From positions 1,798,001 through 1,862,000 of the forward strand of contig NZ_CP042172.1 of assembly GCF_005937985.2 (NCBI RefSeq): a stretch of 64,000 bases of DNA. The letters are read 5' to 3'. The notes beneath the pieces were generated by a model. The model made no database searches and was not told the DNA's origin. It saw only the letters and a list, made by a program, of their open reading frames with translations. The position numbers were made by a program, and so were the translations under genes. Origin of the DNA: Arthrobacter sp. KBS0702. GTDB lineage: Bacteria; Actinomycetota; Actinomycetes; Actinomycetales; Micrococcaceae. Numbering within the stretch: the first letter of the stretch is position 1; every line of letters begins with the position of its first letter. This document shows positions 53,911 through 62,044 of this stretch, one piece after another.

Positions 53911-56310
53911 ATGAGCACGGCCACGGGCACCAGCGCGGACCGGCAGCCGGGGGCGCTCCACGTCGCCGACACCCACGATCTGATCCGGGTGCAGGGCGCG
54001 CGGGAGAACAACCTCAAGGACGTCAGCATCGAGATTCCGAAGCGCAGGCTGACGGTGTTCACCGGTGTCTCCGGTTCGGGAAAGAGTTCGCTGGTGTTCG
54101 CCACGATCGCCGCCGAGTCGCAGCGGATGATCAACGAAACCTACAGCGCCTTCGTGCAGGGCTTTATGCCCAACCTGGCGAGGCCCGACGTCGACCTCCT
54201 GGAGGGGCTCACGACGGCCATCATCGTCGACCAGGAGCGGATGGGCGCGAACCCGAGGTCCACCGTTGGCACCGCCACCGACGCCAATGCCATGCTGCGC
54301 ATCCTGTTCAGCCGTCTGGGGACACCGAAGGTGGGGCCGCCCACGGCCTTCTCCTTCAACGTCCCGACCCGGAAGGCGAGCGGCGTGATGAGCACCGAGA
54401 AGGCCGGCGGCAGGGTTGAGAAGAGCGTGGTCCAGAACGCTGTCTATCTGGGCGGAATGTGCCCGCGCTGCGAGGGCATGGGTTCGGTCTCCGACTTCGA
54501 CCTGACGGCGCTCTATGACGAGAGCAAGTCGCTGGCCGGGGGTGCCCTGATGGTCCCCGGTTACAGCATGGACGGCTGGTACGGCCGCATCTTCAGCGGC
54601 GCCGGCTTCGACATGGACAAGCCGATCGCGAAGTACACCAAAAAGGAAATGAACGACCTGCTCTACAAGGAGCCGACCAAGATCAAGGTCGAGGGCATCA
54701 ATCTCACCTATGAGGGATTGATTCCGAAGATCCAGAAATCAATGCTTTCCAAAGACGTGGAGGCGATGCAGCCCCACATCCGGGCCTTTGTCGAACGGGC
54801 CATCACCTTCCAGGCATGCCCAGAATGCGACGGCACCCGGCTCAGCAAGGAGGCACGGTCCTCGAAGATCCAGGGGAAGAACATCGCCGAACTGTGCCAG
54901 ATGCAGATCAGCGACCTGGCCCTCTGGGTCCGCGGACTCAACGAGCCCTCGGTAGAGCCGCTGCTCAAAGGGCTGCGGCACCTGCTCGATTCGTTTGCCG
55001 AGATCGGGCTGGGCTATCTTTCGCTGGACCGGCCGGCGGGCACCCTGTCCGGGGGAGAGGCACAGCGCACCAAGATGATCCGCCACCTTGGATCATCCCT
55101 GACCGACATCACCTACGTCTTTGACGAACCGACAATCGGTCTGCACCCCCACGACATCCAACGGATGAACCAGCTGCTGCTGCAACTCCGCGACAAGGGC
55201 AACACCGTGCTCGTCGTGGAGCACAAGCCGGAGACCATCGTCATTGCCGACCACGTTGTTGACCTGGGCCCCGGGGCGGGCACCGCGGGCGGGAATGTCT
55301 GCTTCGAGGGAAGCGTCGAGGGCCTCCGGGCCAGCGATACCATCACCGGCCACCACCTGGACGACCGGGCTTCGGTCAAGGACACGGTGCGCGCGCTGGC
55401 CGGCGCACTTGAGGTGCGCGGCGCGTCCACGAACAATCTCCGGGACGTCGACGTCGACATCCCGCTCGGTGTGCTTTGTGTGCTCACGGGCGTGGCCGGA
55501 TCCGGTAAGAGCTCGCTGATCCAGGGGTCGGTGGCCGGCAGGGACGGTGTGGTCCTGATCGACCAAGGCGCCATCAAGGGTTCACGGCGCAGCAACCCGG
55601 CGACGTACACGGGCCTTCTTGAGCCGATCCGGAAGGCGTTCGCGAAGGCCAACGGCGTGAAACCGGCACTGTTCAGCTCCAACTCGGAAGGTGCCTGTCC
55701 TACCTGCAACGGCGCCGGCGTCATCTTCACCGACCTGGGCGTGATGGCCACCGTCGAGTCCACCTGCGAGGACTGCGAGGGCCGGAGGTTCCTGGCATCG
55801 GTACTGCAGTACAAGCTGGCCGGCCGCAACATCGCTGAAGTGCTGGCGATGTCGATGACCGAGGCCGAGCTGTTCTTCGCCGACGGGGAGGCCCGCACGC
55901 CGGCGGCCCACAAGATCCTCGACCGTCTCGTCGACGTCGGCCTCGGCTACCTCAGCCTGGGGCAGCCTCTGACGACGCTTTCAGGCGGTGAACGGCAGCG
56001 GCTCAAGCTGGCCACCCAGATGGCCGAGAAGGGGGACGTTTACGTCCTCGACGAACCGACCACGGGCCTGCACCTAGCCGACGTCGCAAACCTGCTCGGT
56101 CTGCTGGACCGGCTGGTGGATTCCGGTAAGTCAGTGATCGTCATCGAGCACCACCAGGCGGTCATGGCGCACGCCGACTGGATCATCGACCTTGGCCCCG
56201 GCGCCGGACACGACGGCGGCCGGATCGTCTTCGAGGGTACGCCGGCCGAGCTGGTCGCCACGCGGCCCACCCTCACGGGGGAACATTTGGCGGCTTATGT
56301 GGGGGAGTGA
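53911..56310 (+). CDS. UvrA-like ABC protein (UvrA2/DrrC type)
   Basis: Protein of 799 aa, two ABC modules: Walker [12 protein letters not shown] and [11 protein letters not shown], signatures [10 protein letters not shown] and [10 protein letters not shown], Walker [12 protein letters not shown] and [11 protein letters not shown]. Zinc Cys motifs ([30 protein letters not shown]) remain. It is ~150 residues shorter than housekeeping UvrA, consistent with loss of the UvrB-binding region as in UvrA2 and in DrrC-type resistance proteins for DNA-binding drugs. Divergent from the PKS operon, it could protect against its product. Confidence 0.88.
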   Translation: MSTATGTSADRQPGALHVADTHDLIRVQGARENNLKDVSIEIPKRRLTVFTGVSGSGKSSLVFATIAAESQRMINETYSAFVQGFMPNLARPDVDLLEGLTTAIIVDQERMGANPRSTVGTATDANAMLRILFSRLGTPKVGPPTAFSFNVPTRKASGVMSTEKAGGRVEKSVVQNAVYLGGMCPRCEGMGSVSDFDLTALYDESKSLAGGALMVPGYSMDGWYGRIFSGAGFDMDKPIAKYTKKEMNDLLYKEPTKIKVEGINLTYEGLIPKIQKSMLSKDVEAMQPHIRAFVERAITFQACPECDGTRLSKEARSSKIQGKNIAELCQMQISDLALWVRGLNEPSVEPLLKGLRHLLDSFAEIGLGYLSLDRPAGTLSGGEAQRTKMIRHLGSSLTDITYVFDEPTIGLHPHDIQRMNQLLLQLRDKGNTVLVVEHKPETIVIADHVVDLGPGAGTAGGNVCFEGSVEGLRASDTITGHHLDDRASVKDTVRALAGALEVRGASTNNLRDVDVDIPLGVLCVLTGVAGSGKSSLIQGSVAGRDGVVLIDQGAIKGSRRSNPATYTGLLEPIRKAFAKANGVKPALFSSNSEGACPTCNGAGVIFTDLGVMATVESTCEDCEGRRFLASVLQYKLAGRNIAEVLAMSMTEAELFFADGEARTPAAHKILDRLVDVGLGYLSLGQPLTTLSGGERQRLKLATQMAEKGDVYVLDEPTTGLHLADVANLLGLLDRLVDSGKSVIVIEHHQAVMAHADWIIDLGPGAGHDGGRIVFEGTPAELVATRPTLTGEHLAAYVGE

Positions 56311-56370
56311 GGGCCGCTCCAGCCGAAAAGCCAGATTTGTCTGGTTGTTGTCCTTTGAGACAAACAAACG

Positions 56371-56440
56371 TGCCGCGTATGTATATTCTAGCGTTATTCA
56401 ACAATGTCTAGTATTGATATAAATAATTCGAAATGCGGCC
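56371..56440 (+). promoter_or_regulatory. AT-rich promoter region of the HIT-like operon
   Basis: About one third G+C over 70 nt, very low for this window. It holds TATAAA (56418-56423), TATTCT and other -10-like hexamers; TTATTC (56394-56399) could be a -35 with an 18-nt spacer. Such tracts often bind Lsr2-type silencers. Confidence 0.5.
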
Positions 56441-56489
56441 GTACATTGAGCGGCGGGGCCGAAGTTCGTGCTTTACGAAGGGTAAACAC

Positions 56490-56960
56490 ATGGAGTCCTG
56501 GAAGACCGACAGGGTGGGCTCGGCGATAGCGGGGGAGAACCCCACCGTGATGGCCCGGCTCAATGGCGGGTTTGCGGTTATCGGAGACGTCCAGTGGCTG
56601 CCTGGCTACTCGGTGCTGATTGCGGACAGGGTCGGTGTTGACCGATTGACCGATCTGCCGCGCGCCGAACGGGCGGCCTATTTGAGCAGCGTCGACATTT
56701 TGGCCGAGGCCGTCGAAATTGCTTGCGCGGAATTGGACCCCGCATTCCTCCGGGTCAATATCGAAATTCTCGGCAACAAAGATCCATTCCTGCACACGCA
56801 TATCTGGCCGCGGTACCAATGGGAAAAACCCGAATTGCGCACCAAACCGGTGTGGCTTTACCCACGAACCAACTGGTCCGACCCGGCTACCGCACTGAGC
56901 CCCGCACATGAGCCCTACAGATCCGCCATTACAGCGCAGATTAAGAACCTGTCGGTGTGA
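56490..56960 (+). CDS. HIT-superfamily (diadenosine tetraphosphate hydrolase-like) protein
   Basis: Protein of 156 aa. The HIT region is recognisable as LRVNIEILGNKDPFLHTHIWPRY near residue 110. The triad H-x-H-x-H is HTHIW: the first two His, including the usual nucleophile, are kept and the third is Trp. The final ~40 residues are rich in Trp/Pro. A role in nucleotide hydrolysis is likely but unproven. GAAGGG precedes the ATG. The next gene starts in a 4-nt overlap (GTGA). Confidence 0.7.
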   Translation: MESWKTDRVGSAIAGENPTVMARLNGGFAVIGDVQWLPGYSVLIADRVGVDRLTDLPRAERAAYLSSVDILAEAVEIACAELDPAFLRVNIEILGNKDPFLHTHIWPRYQWEKPELRTKPVWLYPRTNWSDPATALSPAHEPYRSAITAQIKNLSV

Positions 56961-57265
56961 ATCCCTGGGACGACCCGAGGCCTGAGATTCTTCTCGACGT
57001 CGACTACGGGTATTCGTGGCCAATGTCGACGATCTTTTGGGAGCCTGAGGACATCCCTGACTGGGAGCGTGAGCTTCCGGCACAGCTCTACGAGGATCTG
57101 AGGGCTTGGGCAAAATTCTTCAACGACCATGCGAATTCCGAAACAGGAATGTTTGGCAGCGAAAGACTGCGCAAGCATTTTGACCTCGAGGGCGTCCGTC
57201 TCCGAGACGCCCTCGAGGACGCTCTCGGAAACAAGTATCGCTTCCGCCTCAGACTGTGGTTCTAG
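56957..57265 (+). CDS. 102-aa protein of unknown function
   Basis: Starts with GTG overlapping the HIT-like stop, so it is translationally coupled. The sequence is rich in Trp and acidic residues, with PWDDPRPEILLDVDYGYSW at the N-terminus, then helices. I do not recognise it. Residues of a 13-bp perfect inverted repeat (57184-57218) encode the DLEGVRLRDALED stretch. It may be a partner or modifier of the HIT-like protein, by position only. Confidence 0.65.
   Translation: MNPWDDPRPEILLDVDYGYSWPMSTIFWEPEDIPDWERELPAQLYEDLRAWAKFFNDHANSETGMFGSERLRKHFDLEGVRLRDALEDALGNKYRFRLRLWF
57184..57218 (+). repeat. perfect 13-bp inverted repeat inside a coding region
   Basis: CCTCGAGGGCGTC (57184-57196) and GACGCCCTCGAGG (57206-57218) around a 9-nt loop within the 102-aa gene. 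Confidence 0.8.
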
Positions 57266-57565
57266 AGAACCTGCACGATGGGGATTCAGCGCCCTCGACG
57301 TGTATTCAAACCTGACGGCACCGGCTCTACCGAGCTTGCTTGCATAACGCCGATAATCAACATTATGTAAAGTTGGTTCAGTTCATAACGATGCGAGGGT
57401 TCGGCGGGGTCAGTTTTACTCTTCCGCAACCTCCCCGGTTCGGGTAGCTTGATGCCCTGTCACTTGCTGGGGTGATGGCAGCAGCATTTTCTTCAGTGCG
57501 CATATCTGTGCACATCTGCTACGGCGAGCCCCGTGGGCTTCCACCCCAACAACGAAGAGGTTGTC
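57266..57565 (+). other. 300-nt intergenic region before the secreted protein
   Basis: Contains an AT-rich part near 57340-57390 with the imperfect palindrome at 57358-57375, and a leader segment where GCC/TCAC and GGTGA/GGC around 57454-57481 could fold. No riboswitch class is recognised and no other gene is supported. Confidence 0.5.
57358..57375. promoter_or_regulatory. imperfect 18-bp palindrome
   Basis: CAACATTATGTAAAGTTG: 14 of 18 positions are symmetric (CAAC, TTA, TAA, GTTG). It lies 190 nt before the secreted protein and resembles a dimer-binding operator. Confidence 0.35.
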
Positions 57566-57979
57566 ATGCGTCTAGTGATCCGAATTCTTGCCCCGATTGC
57601 CCTGCTCGTGGCTTTTCTGGCTCCCGCTGCCACGGCGTCAGCTGACCCCGCGGAATCCGAACGACATCAGTCATACAACAGTGGGATCAACACCTGCAAC
57701 GGTGAATATGTCGAGGTGAAGGGCAGTTTCCACATCGTAACCAAGCTGCAGAAGGACGGGACATATCTGCACCGCTACGTCTATCAAGGCACCGGCCTTG
57801 GCGACCAGGGCAATCGATACGTGATGAATACGACGAATAGGCTTACCGCGTCGAGCAGCGAGTTCTCGCAGGATATCCGGGTCTTGATGGTCAGCCAGGG
57901 ATCGGCACCCAACCAAGTGATCATCGTCCACTTCAACCCGGATGGGAGCACGAGCACGACAACAGACTGCCGAGGCTGA
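57566..57979 (+). CDS. small secreted protein of unknown function
   Basis: Protein of 137 aa with a signal peptide (MRLVIRILAPIALLVAFLAP, cleavage near ASA-DP, residue 27). The mature ~110 residues are beta-rich with two Cys, one near the start (NTCNGEY) and one near the end (TTDCRG), which could form a disulfide. No family recognised. The start has a GAAGAGG site. A clear terminator follows the stop, so it is a single-gene unit. Confidence 0.68.
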   Translation: MRLVIRILAPIALLVAFLAPAATASADPAESERHQSYNSGINTCNGEYVEVKGSFHIVTKLQKDGTYLHRYVYQGTGLGDQGNRYVMNTTNRLTASSSEFSQDIRVLMVSQGSAPNQVIIVHFNPDGSTSTTTDCRG

Positions 57980-57988
57980 CAGCCGGCC

Positions 57989-58024
57989 AGCGGCCCGGGA
58001 GGTCTTTGGATCTCCCGGGCCGCT
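57989..58024 (+). terminator. strong hairpin after the secreted-protein gene
   Basis: AGCGGCCCGGGAG and CTCCCGGGCCGCT form a perfect 13-bp stem with a 10-nt loop, 10 nt after the stop. There is no T-tract. Confidence 0.7.
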
Positions 58025-58062
58025 TGGTCGACACTCACCCATGGCCGGTGATCCCACCAAGG

Positions 58063-58251
58063 TCAGGTCGATGTCGATGCGGCTGAGTCCAGCTCAAGGC
58101 TGTCTGGGCGTGACCTCGCTGGGTCCAGGAGGAAATACGCGGCGGTGGCAAGAACTGAACCGGCGATGCACGGCAGCGTCACCATGATGGGCCCGGCGAA
58201 TCCCGGGAGCAAGAAGCTCACATTGACGACGGCTGAGCCGCGTAGTGCCAC
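58063..58251 (-). pseudogene. possible remnant of a membrane protein gene
   Basis: A GTG-started frame of 62 codons encodes two hydrophobic segments (VVNVSFLLPGFAGPIMV and IAGSVLATAAYFLL) followed by a polar tail. It may be a small membrane protein or the end of a decayed larger gene; there is no clear ribosome spacing. Weak evidence. Confidence 0.25.
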
Positions 58252-58277
58252 TTCCCCCTGTTCTGGAGCACATTTGG

Positions 58278-58306
58278 TTGATCGCGCGATGTTCGACCAT
58301 TAGCGT
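58278..58306 (+). promoter_or_regulatory. promoter of the DUF1905 gene
   Basis: TTGATC (58278-58283), a 17-nt spacer and TAGCGT (58301-58306) lie 8 nt before the GTG at 58315. Confidence 0.6.
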
Positions 58307-58314
58307 TGCGTGAC

Positions 58315-58641
58315 GTGGACACGACCTTCAGCGCGGAATTGTTCGAATGGCGTGGTCCTGCGCCGTTCTACTGGCTGTCGCTGCCCGGGGACGTCTGTGA
58401 CTACGTCCGCGCCGAAGCCGCGGCGGCCACGTACGGGTGGGGCGCCATCCCGGTGCGTGTGCGAATTGGTGGTACCGAATGGGAGACCTCGTTGCTGCCG
58501 CGCGACGGCGAGTACGTGCTGCCGGTGAAAAAGGACGTCCGCACGCGGGAGCAGTTCGGCGACGGCGACACGGTGACGGTTGCCATGAGCGTGGCTCCCC
58601 GTGGCGGGCGGGCGGCCAACGGCTCCGGACCGACGGTGTGA
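58315..58641 (+). CDS. DUF1905-domain protein
   Basis: Protein of 108 aa with the DUF1905 pattern: an opening SAELFEWRGPAPFYWLSLP, GWGAIPVRVRIGGTEWETSL and a final VKKDVRTREQFGDGDTVTV. DUF1905 is a small beta-barrel often fused to a YdeI-like part; here it stands alone. Function is unknown. The GTG was selected because the promoter spacing fits; a TTG 9 nt upstream is the alternative. Confidence 0.8.
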   Translation: MDTTFSAELFEWRGPAPFYWLSLPGDVCDYVRAEAAAATYGWGAIPVRVRIGGTEWETSLLPRDGEYVLPVKKDVRTREQFGDGDTVTVAMSVAPRGGRAANGSGPTV

Positions 58642-58656
58642 GGCGTGAGTAAATTC

Positions 58657-59223
58657 CTACCGACGCCCCTCCCCGTTGAACGCCACCTCTGACGTCTTGA
58701 CGACGCCTGCCGTCCGCCCGGGAGCCGACTGGTTCTCCCAGTAGAGGTTGGTGTGCGCAATGACCAGCTCAGGCGGCGGCGCGCCCCAGGCCGTCAGGTC
58801 CTCGGTACTGTGGGCATCGGCCACGAGGGTGACGTCGTAGCCCCGCACGAACGCGCCGTGGATGGTGGACCGGATACATTCGTCCGTCTGCGCCCCGGCC
58901 ACCAGGAGGCGGCCCACGCCGGCGGCGGCCAGGACTTCTTCAAGGTCGGTGCCCTCGAAGGAATCGCCGTAGGACTTGTGCACCAGCGGCTCCGATTCCT
59001 GCCGGGACAGCTCAGGGACGTACTGCCAGGTCTCACTCCCCCGTTCCAGCTGCGCATCCGAATGCTGGACCCAGATGATCGGGACGGCGGCTGCACGGGC
59101 CTTGTCGACGAGTTCGGCGATGTTTGCGATCACGGCGTCGCGCTGGTGCGCCCCCTCCACCACGCCGTTCTGCACATCGATCACCATCAAGGCCGTGTTG
59201 GGCCGATCGGACAACGTTGTCAT
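58657..59223 (-). CDS. isochorismatase-family cysteine hydrolase
   Basis: Protein of 188 aa with the full triad Asp16 (VIDVQNGV), Lys83 (HKSYGDSF) and Cys116 (AQTDECIRST). The family includes nicotinamidase, isochorismatase and various amidases; specificity is not clear. The ATG at 59223 was chosen over an in-frame ATG 6 nt earlier because GAGGA lies 7 nt before it. The 3' end faces the DUF1905 gene. Confidence 0.85.
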   Translation of the reverse strand: MTTLSDRPNTALMVIDVQNGVVEGAHQRDAVIANIAELVDKARAAAVPIIWVQHSDAQLERGSETWQYVPELSRQESEPLVHKSYGDSFEGTDLEEVLAAAGVGRLLVAGAQTDECIRSTIHGAFVRGYDVTLVADAHSTEDLTAWGAPPPELVIAHTNLYWENQSAPGRTAGVVKTSEVAFNGEGRR

Positions 59224-59319
59224 GGGCATTTCCTCAGGCTCGCTGCTCCGGGGTTCCGCGCCTCATCGTAGACCGCAACGCCGACGGGCTCCATGCCTTT
59301 CGGAAGCTACGCTGGAAGT

Positions 59320-59736
59320 ATGCCAGCCACCACTCCCCCGCTGCCCCACCCGCCGTCGACCCTGCGCACAGCGCTACTGGCCGCGGCCGCCGACGCAATC
59401 TTGATCCTGCTCTTCGCCGCAATCGGACGGGATGCCCACCAGCGCGGCGAGATCATCACCGGGGTCCTGGCAACGGCGTGGCCCTTCCTGGCCGGCGCCG
59501 CCGTGGCCTGGCTGGCGCTGCGCCTGTGGCGCGGGCCGCTCGCACTGTGGCCGGCCGGCGTCGCCGTCTGGATCGGAACGGTGGCCGTCGGCATGCTGCT
59601 CCGGGCGCTCACCGGGCAGACCGTGGTCCTGCCGTTCGTGATCGTGGCACTGCTCAGCCTGGCAGTTTTCCTGCTCGGCTACCGCCTGCTGGTCGCGGCA
59701 GCTCGGCGGTTCCGGGCACGCCGCCCGCGGGGCTGA
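59320..59736 (+). CDS. DUF3054 integral membrane protein
   Basis: Protein of 138 aa with four predicted membrane helices, including LAAAADAILILLFAAIGRDAH near the N-terminus, which is typical of DUF3054 (actinobacterial, function unknown). A TACGCT hexamer (59308-59313) ends 6 nt before the ATG. It is divergent from the isochorismatase-like gene. Confidence 0.8.
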   Translation: MPATTPPLPHPPSTLRTALLAAAADAILILLFAAIGRDAHQRGEIITGVLATAWPFLAGAAVAWLALRLWRGPLALWPAGVAVWIGTVAVGMLLRALTGQTVVLPFVIVALLSLAVFLLGYRLLVAAARRFRARRPRG

Positions 59737-59821
59737 TGGACTAGGCTTGCAAGCACACGGCACGGCCCTCCCGGGCCCCTACGACGCCGGCAACGGCGCC
59801 CCAGATCCGAAAGGTCCCCAC

Positions 59822-60103
59822 GTGATCACCGCTTTCGTCCTGATCAAGACAGACGCTTCCGCCATTCCGGAAACCGCTGAAAAAATCTCCGCGATTCCCG
59901 GCATCAGCGAGGTCTATTCGGTGACCGGCGAATGGGACCTGATCGCTATTGCGCGCGTCGCCAAGCACGAGGACCTCGCGGACGTCATCGCGGACAAGCT
60001 GTCCAAGGTCCCGGCGGTGGTGCACACCACGACGCACATCGCCTTCCGTGCATACTCACAGCACGACCTCGACGCGGCGTTTGCCTTGGGCTTCGAACAG
60101 TAG
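59822..60103 (+). CDS. stand-alone Lrp/AsnC ligand-binding (RAM) domain protein
   Basis: Protein of 93 aa with only the RAM fold (FVLIKTDASAIPETAEKIS, VYSVTGEWDLIAIARV, TTTHIAF). There is no helix-turn-helix, so it cannot bind DNA alone. Such proteins may sense amino acids or form hetero-oligomers with full Lrp regulators. It lies directly next to convergent trpD. The GTG start follows the general N-terminus of the family; a longer frame would add 25 codons. Confidence 0.85.
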   Translation: MITAFVLIKTDASAIPETAEKISAIPGISEVYSVTGEWDLIAIARVAKHEDLADVIADKLSKVPAVVHTTTHIAFRAYSQHDLDAAFALGFEQ

Positions 60104-60111
60104 GAAGCGCG

Positions 60112-61170
60112 TCAGTCGCGGGAAAGTGAGACCCAGCGGTCCAGTACCGCGGCCGCGGCGCCGGACTCAACCGATTCCTCGGCCCGCTTCATTGCGGCGG
60201 CCATCCGGTCGATCAGCGGAGCCGTTGCGTCCAGATCGAAGGAGACCAGGCCCGCCGCGGCATTGAGCAGCGTGGCGTCACGGGCCGGGCCGGGCTCACC
60301 GGCCAGCACCGATCGGACGACGGCGGCGTTGGCCTGGGCGTTCCCGCCGCGCAGTTCCTCGACGGTCGCCTGGCGGATCCCCAGCTCGCGCGGGTCGAAG
60401 ACTTCCTCCGCCACCTGACCGCCGCGGATTTCCCAGATCCGCGACGGGCCCGTGGTGGTTAGCTCATCGAGCCCGTCGTTGCCACGGAAAACCAGGCCCC
60501 GGCTGCCGCGCTGCGCAAGCACCCCGGCCACCAGCGGCGCCATCCGCTCGTTCGCGACGCCGACGGCGGACGCCTGGACATGGGCCGGGTTGGTCATTGG
60601 CCCCAGGAAGTTGAAGGCCGTGGGCACGCCCAGCTCACGCCGCGCCACGGCGGCATGCCGCATCGAAGGGTGGAATACCTGGGCAAAGCAGAACGTGATG
60701 CCGGCTTCTTCGGCATTCCGGGCCACCCGCGGAATGGGCAGGTCCAGCCGGACCCCCAGGGCCTCCAGCACATCGGCGGAGCCAGAGGTCGACGACGACG
60801 CGCGGCCGCCGTGCTTGACCACCTTCGCGCCGGCCCCGGCCGAGACGAGGGCCGCCATGGTGGAGATGTTAACGGTGTTCAGCTGGTCACCGCCGGTACC
60901 GACGATGTCCAGCTTTTCGCCCGCGATCTCGATCGGGTTGGCGGAGTCGATCATCGCCTCCACCAGGCCGGTAAGTTCCTCCACCGTCTCCCCCTTGGCG
61001 CGCAGCGCTACCAGGAAGCCGGCGACCTGGGCAGGCGTCGCCTCGCCGGACATGATGGAGTTCATTGCCCACTCAGTGTCGCCGGCAGTGAGGTTGCTGC
61101 CGTTGATAAGGGCGCCGATGAGGCGCGGCCAGGTCTTACCTACCGCCTGTGCTGATGCCTGTGAAGTCAC
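60112..61170 (-). CDS. trpD: anthranilate phosphoribosyltransferase
   Basis: Protein of 352 aa. PRPP and anthranilate motifs are present: [36 protein letters not shown] and FLGPMTNPA. It catalyses the second committed step of tryptophan synthesis. The gene is separate from other trp genes. A TAGCAT hexamer (61177-61182) ends 6 nt before the GTG start. Confidence 0.95.
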   Translation of the reverse strand: MTSQASAQAVGKTWPRLIGALINGSNLTAGDTEWAMNSIMSGEATPAQVAGFLVALRAKGETVEELTGLVEAMIDSANPIEIAGEKLDIVGTGGDQLNTVNISTMAALVSAGAGAKVVKHGGRASSSTSGSADVLEALGVRLDLPIPRVARNAEEAGITFCFAQVFHPSMRHAAVARRELGVPTAFNFLGPMTNPAHVQASAVGVANERMAPLVAGVLAQRGSRGLVFRGNDGLDELTTTGPSRIWEIRGGQVAEEVFDPRELGIRQATVEELRGGNAQANAAVVRSVLAGEPGPARDATLLNAAAGLVSFDLDATAPLIDRMAAAMKRAEESVESGAAAAVLDRWVSLSRD

Positions 61171-61255
61171 GTCCTGATGCTATCGAGCCGCGGGCCGCAA
61201 TGCCCAATGCGAAGGGGACCGGGAACTTTTCCGCACGATTTCGCGGCTTTGTAGA

Positions 61256-61301
61256 AAAAGTCCTGCCGAAACGCGGTTTGCGTTGGGCAGGAGGGACTTT
61301 T
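61256..61301. repeat. long imperfect hairpin between trpD and ctaE
   Basis: AAAAGTCC (61256-61263) pairs with GGACTTTT (61294-61301), TGCC with GGCA, and inside AACGC with GCGTT around a GGTTT loop; a GGAG bulge lies on the right arm. It overlaps the probable -35 of ctaE. Confidence 0.55.
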
Positions 61302-61317
61302 ACAGACATAATGTCTA
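61283..61317 (+). promoter_or_regulatory. ctaE promoter with overlapping palindrome
   Basis: TTGGGC (61283-61288) and CATAAT (61307-61312) are 18 nt apart, and the GTG follows 6 nt later. AGACAT-A-ATGTCT (61305-61317) is a perfect 13-bp palindrome that covers the -10. Confidence 0.55.
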
Positions 61318-61318
61318 T

Positions 61319-61957
61319 GTGACATCTGCGACCCATGCCCCCAGTACCCCGGCGCACCCGACGCTGAATCGCCCGAACATGGTTTCCGTTGGAACCGTCG
61401 TCTGGCTGTCCAGTGAGTTGATGTTCTTCGCCGGTCTCTTTGCCATGTACTTCACACTCCGTTCGACTTCCGGACAGATGTGGGCCGAAGAGACAGCCAA
61501 GCTCAACTTCCCCTTTGCGCTCGTTAACACGATCGTCCTCGTGGCCAGTTCCTTCACTTGCCAGATGGGCGTCTTCGCCGCCGAACGGCTTCAGCCGCGC
61601 AGGCTCGGCGGCCCGCTGAGCTTTACCCGCTGGGGAATGAATGAGTGGTTCACGCTCACATTCATCATGGGTTCGTTCTTCGTGGCCGGCCAGGCGACCG
61701 AGTACGCCATGCTCGTCTCCGAGCACGTCTCGCTCTCTTCCAACGCCTACGGTTCCGCGTTCTACATGACCACCGGGTTCCACGGCCTGCACGTTATCGG
61801 CGGCCTGGTTGCCTTCCTGCTGATCATCGGACGTTCCTTCGCAGCGAAGAAGTTCGGACACTTTGAGGCAACCTCCGCGATTGTCACCTCGTACTACTGG
61901 CACTTCGTCGACGTCGTATGGATCGGCCTCTTCCTGGTCATCTACGTCCTCAAGTAG
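61319..61957 (+). CDS. ctaE: cytochrome c oxidase subunit III
   Basis: Protein of 212 aa with five membrane helices and conserved motifs [20 protein letters not shown] and [15 protein letters not shown]. It is a core subunit of the aa3 oxidase. The start is a GTG, most likely leaderless. It is followed by qcrC after 87 nt, the standard actinobacterial order. Confidence 0.94.
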   Translation: MTSATHAPSTPAHPTLNRPNMVSVGTVVWLSSELMFFAGLFAMYFTLRSTSGQMWAEETAKLNFPFALVNTIVLVASSFTCQMGVFAAERLQPRRLGGPLSFTRWGMNEWFTLTFIMGSFFVAGQATEYAMLVSEHVSLSSNAYGSAFYMTTGFHGLHVIGGLVAFLLIIGRSFAAKKFGHFEATSAIVTSYYWHFVDVVWIGLFLVIYVLK

Positions 61958-62044
61958 CCACGACTTGACTCTTTTTCTACAAGAGGCAGAATTTCAAGAA
62001 GCGGCTCCCGGAGCCAACGCAGCATCGAATAAAGGAACCACCAC

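Larger units (their letters stand above)
57980..58314. other. 335-nt region before the DUF1905 gene
   Basis: Holds the terminator at 57989-58024, a possible small minus-strand reading frame (58063-58251) and the promoter of the DUF1905 gene (58278-58306). Nothing else was supported. Confidence 0.5.

Noticed and set aside
53670..54134. Minus-strand 154-codon frame across the PKS/UvrA promoter region
   Set aside because: It overlaps both genes and the promoter and shows no domain.
57266..57565. Riboswitch upstream of the secreted protein
   Set aside because: Some pairing is possible, but no conserved core of a known class was recognised.
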